A stretch of 64,000 nt of DNA from Pleionea sediminis (GTDB taxonomy: Bacteria > Pseudomonadota > Gammaproteobacteria > Enterobacterales > Kangiellaceae). Location of the stretch: positions 1-64,000 of the forward strand of contig NZ_SUNB01000001.1 in assembly GCF_007570825.1 (NCBI RefSeq). The letters are read 5' to 3'. Positions 59,093 through 64,000 of this stretch are shown one piece after another. The position numbers and the translations under genes are program-made. Position 1 is the stretch's first letter. Each line of letters opens with the position of its first letter. The notes below the pieces were generated by a model. That model was not told the DNA's origin and did no database searches. It saw only the letters and a list, made by a program, of their open reading frames with translations.

Positions 59093-60112
59093 TCACAGTT
59101 GTGTTTTTTCAACCACTAAACCAGCGCGCTGACCGTTAGGAATTTTTGCATTTGGAAAAACAATTGCTTCTCCCGTTTTTTGAACTGTATAGCCACCATC
59201 AATATCTTCGGTAAGAACAAAGCCTTCTTCAAAGTCGGTAAAGTTTTCAACATCATCTGCGATGTTTAACTTAAAGTTGTCCGATTGCTTTACCAGCTCA
59301 TCTTTTACCTGAAATAGATTAAAATCGCTATTGTTGAAAGGTTGAGTTGGAATTGTCTCGCCCTGAATCAATCGCTCCAAGTTTTGCATCATGGCCGAAA
59401 ACTCTTGCATGTTATTCTCTCCAAAAGGCTTAACTTTACCAAGCTCAACGGTAAAAGCATGCGCTGAAAACTGATGGCTCGAAAAGTAAGAAAATGTTCC
59501 CGAAGGCTGGTGTCCCAATAACACAGTATTCACACCCGATGCTAAAAAAAATTCAAGTTGATGTTTATCCCAATCTCGACCATCAGGAAAAGGATAAATA
59601 GCAAACTTTTTATATTTCGAACCTCGTATAGCCGTGTGGAGATCATAATGAAATCGTCGTGCATCAGAACGCTTATTAAAAAAATCAGTAACATAGTTTT
59701 CTAACTTTTTCGCACGCTCAGCTTCGTGATGATCTTTACCTTGATGTTTACCGTTGAATAAACGATTCATATTTTCGATGACAAAGCGCTCGGACTGATT
59801 CATCGCAACGGCATTACCAATAATAAATAAAGTCCTCGCTCTAACTTTCAATGAGCCATTAATAATTTTTTTAACCAGCTCATCAACCATTTCAATTGGC
59901 GCCGTTTCGTTGCCATGAACACCGGAAGAAATGATTAAATCGGAATCATTGGGAGTATCAGGTTCGACCACCAAAACTCCGGTATCTAACAGTTGTATTG
60001 TCAGGTTTTCTTTTGTTTTTATCGGCTCTTGTTGCTCAAAGCCCGATTCATTGGCTCGAGTCAATTCAAGCAAACCTTTTTCAATCAGGAATTTATTCAT
60101 TGTTCGTTGCAT
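59093..60112 (-). CDS. astE: Succinylglutamate desuccinylase
   Basis: A 339-residue zinc-dependent M14-type hydrolase (AstE/AspA family) that releases succinate and glutamate, the last AST step. The zinc site is H66-G-N-E69 plus His159 in D-L-H-T-A-I-R-G-S; the catalytic glutamate is Glu223 in V-E-L-G-K-V-K-P-F-G. The C-terminal block with F-P-N-x-x-I-x-x-G-x-R-A-G matches AstE through the end. ATG 60112 is preferred over a TTG at 60124 that abuts the purine-rich run. It starts 37 bp before argC on the same strand, so it may be co-expressed with biosynthetic genes. Confidence 0.93.
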   Translation of the reverse strand: MQRTMNKFLIEKGLLELTRANESGFEQQEPIKTKENLTIQLLDTGVLVVEPDTPNDSDLIISSGVHGNETAPIEMVDELVKKIINGSLKVRARTLFIIGNAVAMNQSERFVIENMNRLFNGKHQGKDHHEAERAKKLENYVTDFFNKRSDARRFHYDLHTAIRGSKYKKFAIYPFPDGRDWDKHQLEFFLASGVNTVLLGHQPSGTFSYFSSHQFSAHAFTVELGKVKPFGENNMQEFSAMMQNLERLIQGETIPTQPFNNSDFNLFQVKDELVKQSDNFKLNIADDVENFTDFEEGFVLTEDIDGGYTVQKTGEAIVFPNAKIPNGQRAGLVVEKTQL

Positions 60113-60507
60113 ATTTATTCTCAACCCCTTTAATTTCGGGGGATTTGAAGACTATCAATCTATTATACCGACTCAGGCTCGCAATGAAACACCAACACGA
60201 TTTAAACCTCACAAAGAATTAATAAATAAACTTTTTGCCTTAAGAAAACATAAAGAAATAAAGTCTTTTCGTTGTTCCAGGGCAAAAGCTTTTGTTTTTC
60301 ACACATTCCTGCTAATCTTTGCCAACAGCTTAAACATTAATTACCTTATTAAAGAATAAATAAGGTCTTTGTGCCATATTTATTAACGTTGTGAAATCAC
60401 TCAACCGTTACAGTATTCAACTATCAGCAGCATTGGTCGACAAACCGTGTCGAGCCAATCAAATATAAAGCGCTTAGCCAAACATTCCAATACACAGGAA
60501 AAGTTGT
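60113..60507. other. 395-bp divergent region between astE and astB
   Basis: No gene is supported. The region includes a 12-bp palindrome CAAAAGCTTTTG at 60,283-60,294 followed by T-rich sequence, a possible -35 TTGCCA at 60,319-60,324 with a poor -10, and a bulged hairpin in the astB leader (listed separately). I found no ARG box as good as those upstream of astA. Confidence 0.5.
60432..60459 (+). promoter_or_regulatory. Leader hairpin upstream of astB
   Basis: ATTGGTCGACA pairs with TGTCGA-G-CCAAT through 11 base pairs with one bulged G and a 5-nt loop. It ends 48 nt before the astB ATG and lacks a U-tract, so it is not a plain terminator. It may be an operator dyad or an mRNA structure. 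Confidence 0.4.
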
Positions 60508-61851
60508 ATGAAATCTTACGAAGTCAACTTTGATGGTCTGGTAGGACCGACTCATAACTACGCTGGGTTATCAGTAGGAAACGTCGCCTCACTCAGTAAT
60601 GCAGCGCAAGCATCGAATCCCAAAGAAGGTGCCAAGCAGGGATTGCAAAAGATGAAAGCGCTGCATGATATGGGATTGAAACAGGCTTTGTTGCCACCTT
60701 TAGAAAGACCTGATGTTTTTACTTTAAGAAAATTAGGATTTACCGGTAGCGACGCAGAAGTATTACAAAAAGCAGCGAAACAAGCGCCTCAAGTATTTGT
60801 TGCAGTTTGCTCAGCATCGAGCATGTGGACAGCCAATGCTTGTACAGTTTCTCCAAGTGCGGACACTCAAGACAAAAAAGTCCACTTTACAGCAGCGAAC
60901 CTGGCCAACAAATTTCATCGCTCAATCGAGTCACCAACAACATCGCGAATTTTAGCCAGCATATTTAATGATGAACACCACTTCTCGCACCATGAACCTT
61001 TACCGCTAGGTGACCATTTTGGTGACGAAGGTGCAGCGAACCATACTCGTTTCTGCGATGATTATGGTCAGGCAGGTGTCGAATTTTTTGTTTATGGTAA
61101 GTATGCCTTCGATAACACCAAACCAGCCCCCACAAAATTTCCAGCACGGCAAACGTTTGAAGCCTCGCAAGCGATAGCTCGCCTCCATCAACTCAATCCC
61201 GAAAAAACAGTTTTTGCTCAGCAAAATCCCGAGGTGATTGATCAAGGAGTTTTCCACAACGATGTTATTTCCGTTGGCAATGGCAATGTTTTGTTTTACC
61301 ACGAAGATGCTTTTTTAAATACTGACGAGGTTTTTAACAATATTCGAAAGGCCTATGGCGATAACCCCTTTTACTTTGTGAAAGTTCCACGGTCGCAAGT
61401 ATCGGTCGACGATGCGGTACGAACTTACTTGTTTAATAGTCAATTAGTTACTTTGGGAGACGGAAACATGGCGATCATAGCTCCCGGAGAGTGTGAAGAA
61501 AACACGAGAGTGAAAAGCTTCCTTGATGAACTTATCACTCAAGACACTCCAATTAAACAAGTCAAAATTTATGACGTCAAACAAAGCATGAGAAATGGTG
61601 GTGGTCCAGCGTGTTTAAGACAACGTGTGGTGTTAAATGAGCAAGAAATAATCGCCACCAATCAAAAAGTATTTATGTCTGATGAACTCTTCGCATCTCT
61701 CAACCAATGGGTAGATAAGCATTATCGCGACCGCCTAGAAGAGAAAGACCTGTCCGATCCACAGCTTTTAACGGAATCTCGAACAGCCTTGGACGAACTT
61801 ACTCAATTATTAAACTTAGGCTCTGTCTATCCATTTCAATTTGAGTCGTAA
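60508..61851 (+). CDS. astB: N-succinylarginine dihydrolase
   Basis: A 447-residue enzyme of the amidinotransferase-fold family that converts succinylarginine to succinylornithine, CO2 and two ammonia. The catalytic triad expected from E. coli AstB is present: Glu174 in G-D-E-G-A-A-N-H, His250 in F-H-N-D-V and Cys369 in G-G-G-P-A-C-L-R. The N terminus ([15 protein letters not shown]) is diagnostic and the length is normal. AGGA lies 8 nt before the ATG. It stands alone rightward, divergent from astE. Confidence 0.97.
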   Translation: MKSYEVNFDGLVGPTHNYAGLSVGNVASLSNAAQASNPKEGAKQGLQKMKALHDMGLKQALLPPLERPDVFTLRKLGFTGSDAEVLQKAAKQAPQVFVAVCSASSMWTANACTVSPSADTQDKKVHFTAANLANKFHRSIESPTTSRILASIFNDEHHFSHHEPLPLGDHFGDEGAANHTRFCDDYGQAGVEFFVYGKYAFDNTKPAPTKFPARQTFEASQAIARLHQLNPEKTVFAQQNPEVIDQGVFHNDVISVGNGNVLFYHEDAFLNTDEVFNNIRKAYGDNPFYFVKVPRSQVSVDDAVRTYLFNSQLVTLGDGNMAIIAPGECEENTRVKSFLDELITQDTPIKQVKIYDVKQSMRNGGGPACLRQRVVLNEQEIIATNQKVFMSDELFASLNQWVDKHYRDRLEEKDLSDPQLLTESRTALDELTQLLNLGSVYPFQFES

Positions 61852-61856
61852 AACCA

Positions 61857-61897
61857 AGCACCGAAGTGCAGCTTTTCCAGCTCTACCTTTCGGTGCT
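61857..61897 (+). terminator. Possible terminator after astB
   Basis: AGCACCGAA and TTCGGTGCT form a perfect 9-bp inverted repeat around 23 nt, which itself contains AGCT...AGCT, just after the astB stop. No U-tract follows, so this is a weak terminator call; it might instead stabilise the 3' end of the mRNA. Confidence 0.4.
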
Positions 61898-61938
61898 ATT
61901 CTGTTACACTGAACCTTTTGACGCAGTAAGTCTAAATC

Positions 61939-62595
61939 ATGGAACTTGTAACTCCCCTAAACTCTGATGAAATCGACCGACTCTCAGCCAACCTCAATCA
62001 GCTGGATGGTCTCGATATTTCAACGATTGATGGCTTATTTACCGCTTTAGTGTCGGCTCCCGCGCTGACTAGCCCAGAAGACTGGCTTAGTGTGATCTTC
62101 GATAAGTCGCAATGGCAAGAAACATCGGAATTAATGGAGCATACCTATCGTCTTTTGGTTCGACATTTCAATGGAATAGAATCGATCCTGGCACGCGCTC
62201 CCGAGAGATTCACACCACTGTTTCTGGAGAGAGACTTGCACGATAGCGTGGACCTCATTGTTGAAAACTGGTGCCGGGGCTACGTTAAAGGCATCGCTCT
62301 CTGTCGCAACCAATGGGATACCAATAACGAGTTCATGCAATCTCGTCTGTACCCTGTTATTTTATTTGGCGGCTCAGCAGGAAAGCCCATTCGCCAATCC
62401 GCCGACCGCAAGCAAATTTTGAGCTGGAAACAAGCAATTCCAGAAAATGTACGAGAAATATACACTTTTTGGTCAAGTACTCGCCCTGTTTTCGAAAAGC
62501 CATCACCATTTATTCGCAAAGACAAGCTAGGAAGAAATGAGTTATGTAACTGTGGCAGTGGCAAAAAATACAAACGATGTTGCGGCGCTCATTAA
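61939..62595 (+). CDS. YecA/UPF0149 family protein with C-terminal SEC-C zinc motif
   Basis: A 218-residue cytosolic protein. The N-terminal UPF0149 region begins with L-D-G-L-D-I-S-T-I-D-G-L-F-T-A-L and includes an F-D-K-S-Q-W segment and a W-C-R-G-Y-V-K-G-I block. The C terminus carries R-N-E-L-C-N-C-G-S-G-K-K-Y-K-R-C-C, the C-x-C-x8-CC metal-binding SEC-C motif otherwise found at the end of SecA. YecA of E. coli is linked to ribosome and SecA association, so a similar role is possible here (inference). Confidence 0.9.
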   Translation: MELVTPLNSDEIDRLSANLNQLDGLDISTIDGLFTALVSAPALTSPEDWLSVIFDKSQWQETSELMEHTYRLLVRHFNGIESILARAPERFTPLFLERDLHDSVDLIVENWCRGYVKGIALCRNQWDTNNEFMQSRLYPVILFGGSAGKPIRQSADRKQILSWKQAIPENVREIYTFWSSTRPVFEKPSPFIRKDKLGRNELCNCGSGKKYKRCCGAH

Positions 62596-62675
62596 GTCAA
62601 GCCCATTAATCCCGCTTTTCCAAACCCCCAAATCCTGATAGTCTAACCCTCAAATAAAAGAAAAAGGGTTACATC

Positions 62676-63977
62676 ATGATTGCCAAGTTCCGCAGCTTGA
62701 GCTTGAGTGCGCAAATTTTTGCAGGTCTTCTTTCTGGCCTAATCTTCGGATTAATCATAACCGGTATTGAGAAAGTTGCTCCCGGTACGGCTTCAATTTG
62801 GCAAGGCTATTTAATACCCTCTTTTGACGTTATTAAAACGCTTTTCATCAATGCGCTAAAAATGGTCGTTGCACCATTAGTCCTGGTTTCTTTAATTTGT
62901 GGTACTTGTTCATTAAGCGACCCGAAAAAACTGGGATCCTTAGGCGGCAAAAGCATTGCTCTCTATCTTATGACCACTGCGACAGCAATAACACTTGCCT
63001 TAGTTGTCGCCAATATTGTTGACCCCGGCCTCGGAATAGAAAAGCAAGATATACCTTTCGATCCCAAACAAGCTCCAGAGCTCAAAGAAGTCATCGCCAA
63101 TTTGGTAACAGACAATCCATTTAAATCGTTGGCACAAGGGCAAATGCTGCAAATTATTATTTTTGCCATTCTCTTTGGCTTGGCAATTTCACGTTCTGGC
63201 GAACCCGGAAAAAAAGTTGCTTCGTTTTTTCAAAACTTAAATGAAGTAATTTTAAAACTGGTTACCATCATTATGCACATCGCGCCTTATGGTGTTTTTT
63301 GCATAATGACTGCCGTTATTTATGAGTCCGGATTTGAAGATATTAAAAAGCTAGGTGCCTACTTTGGAACCGTTGCATTTACTTTATTACTGCATGGTGC
63401 GATAACTTACCCAGTCTTCCTGACTCTGTTTGGACGACTCAATCCGCTTATCCTTCTGACGAAAATGCGCCCGGCCATGTTATTCGCTTTTTCAACGGCT
63501 TCGAGTGCAGCGACACTACCGGTAACTATGGAGTTAGCTCGTAAACGGCTAGGCGTTGGTAAAAGTACATCATCCTTTACTTTACCACTGGGAGCGACCA
63601 TTAACATGGACGGCACCGCCATCATGCAGGGTGTAGCAACTGTGTTTATTGCCCAAATGTATGGCGTCGATCTCAGTATAACCCAATACCTGACGGTCAT
63701 TTTGATGGCAACTCTGGCATCCATTGGAACCGCCGGCGTTCCAAGTGTTGGCCTGGTTATGCTCACTTTAGTTTTAACTCAAGTGAACCTGCCATCTGAA
63801 GCGATTGGTATGTTACTGGGTATCGACCGAATTTTAGATATGATGCGTACAGCAGTGAATATCACTGGCGACGCGACCGTTGCAACAATCGTCAGTAAGT
63901 CGGAGGGAGATCTAAACGAAGACATGTTTAATGATCCCGCCGCAGGTCGAGATTTTGAAACAAGTGATGTGAAATAG
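62676..63977 (+). CDS. Glutamate/aspartate:cation symporter (DAACS/SLC1 family)
   Basis: A 433-residue inner-membrane carrier with the multi-helix and hairpin pattern of the SLC1 family. The serine-rich HP1 motif S-T-A-S-S-A-A-T-L-P is at 273-282, N-M-D-G-T-A at 310-315, HP2 G-T-A-G-V-P-S at 351-357 and D-x-x-R-T-x-x-N-x-x-G-D at 388-399. Arg391 in that last motif is the residue that selects acidic amino acids in GltPh-like carriers; DctA-type dicarboxylate carriers differ there. Glutamate or aspartate is thus more likely than C4-dicarboxylate. AAGGG lies 8 nt before the ATG. The arginine/glutamate neighbourhood fits. Confidence 0.88.
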   Translation: MIAKFRSLSLSAQIFAGLLSGLIFGLIITGIEKVAPGTASIWQGYLIPSFDVIKTLFINALKMVVAPLVLVSLICGTCSLSDPKKLGSLGGKSIALYLMTTATAITLALVVANIVDPGLGIEKQDIPFDPKQAPELKEVIANLVTDNPFKSLAQGQMLQIIIFAILFGLAISRSGEPGKKVASFFQNLNEVILKLVTIIMHIAPYGVFCIMTAVIYESGFEDIKKLGAYFGTVAFTLLLHGAITYPVFLTLFGRLNPLILLTKMRPAMLFAFSTASSAATLPVTMELARKRLGVGKSTSSFTLPLGATINMDGTAIMQGVATVFIAQMYGVDLSITQYLTVILMATLASIGTAGVPSVGLVMLTLVLTQVNLPSEAIGMLLGIDRILDMMRTAVNITGDATVATIVSKSEGDLNEDMFNDPAAGRDFETSDVK

Positions 63978-64000
63978 ATGGAAAATAGTTTATTTAATTA

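Noticed and set aside
62676-63977. Calling the symporter DctA (C4-dicarboxylate)
   Set aside because: The helix with R-T-x-x-N-x-x-G-D carries the arginine of acidic amino-acid carriers rather than the DctA version of this motif.
63978-64000. ATG directly after the symporter stop, with 7 codons open to the window edge
   Set aside because: It is too short to judge, and no ribosome site precedes it.

Overview
The window reads as the chromosome of a moderately AT-rich gammaproteobacterium. The evidence is a set of ordinary housekeeping genes with gammaproteobacterial sequence and synteny: class 2 pyrD, topA with three zinc clusters, tesA divergent from the ybbA-ybbP ABC pair, and the arginine succinyltransferase (ast) genes. 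A marine, Kangiella/Aliikangiella/Pleionea-like bacterium is my best guess, but that placement is inference only. Coding density is high. I see no rRNA, tRNA, CRISPR array, insertion sequence or prophage.

Left two thirds (1-45,366, all minus strand). This is one predicted operon, read right to left. Its first gene is an uninterrupted 41.6-kb frame encoding a 13,873-residue exported protein, about 1.5 MDa. It has a Sec signal peptide, about 20 bacterial Ig-like repeats, and then a cassette of beta-propeller/LVIVD, SbsA-type Ig, TIG and TIG that is repeated seven times. Two further propeller/Ig blocks, a short thrombospondin type 3 (TSP3) calcium-binding segment and six glycine-rich, beta-helix-like modules follow. 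The first and last of those six modules carry a PPC-like insertion. Downstream come two small lipoproteins related to SurA/PpiC periplasmic foldases, one with an intact parvulin signature and one degenerate. The last visible gene is a third lipoprotein with Ig-like domains and a precise 105-bp TSP3 tandem array that runs off the window. All three lipoproteins have Ser after the lipid-bearing Cys, which suggests outer-membrane sorting. Together they look like a giant surface or secreted protein made with its own envelope foldases and a calcium-binding lipoprotein partner. I regard this as the candidate undescribed system.

Middle (45,715-54,194). On the minus strand lie topA, a stand-alone TfoX C-terminal-domain protein and pyrD. 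Further right are the ybbP-like permease and its ATPase (overlapping genes), divergent from tesA, which ends in a strong bidirectional terminator shared with argD.

Right (54,216-64,000). Arginine catabolic genes (astA, astE, astB) are interleaved with biosynthetic ones (argD, argB, argC). argD and astA diverge from a 422-bp region holding two tandem ARG-box-like operators. astE-argC-argB plus a small GIY-YIG gene run leftward, and astB runs rightward. No astD is present in the window, and ArgD probably also does the AstC step. A YecA-like SEC-C protein and an acidic amino-acid symporter of the SLC1/DAACS type close the window. The symporter fits a neighbourhood that interconverts arginine and glutamate.
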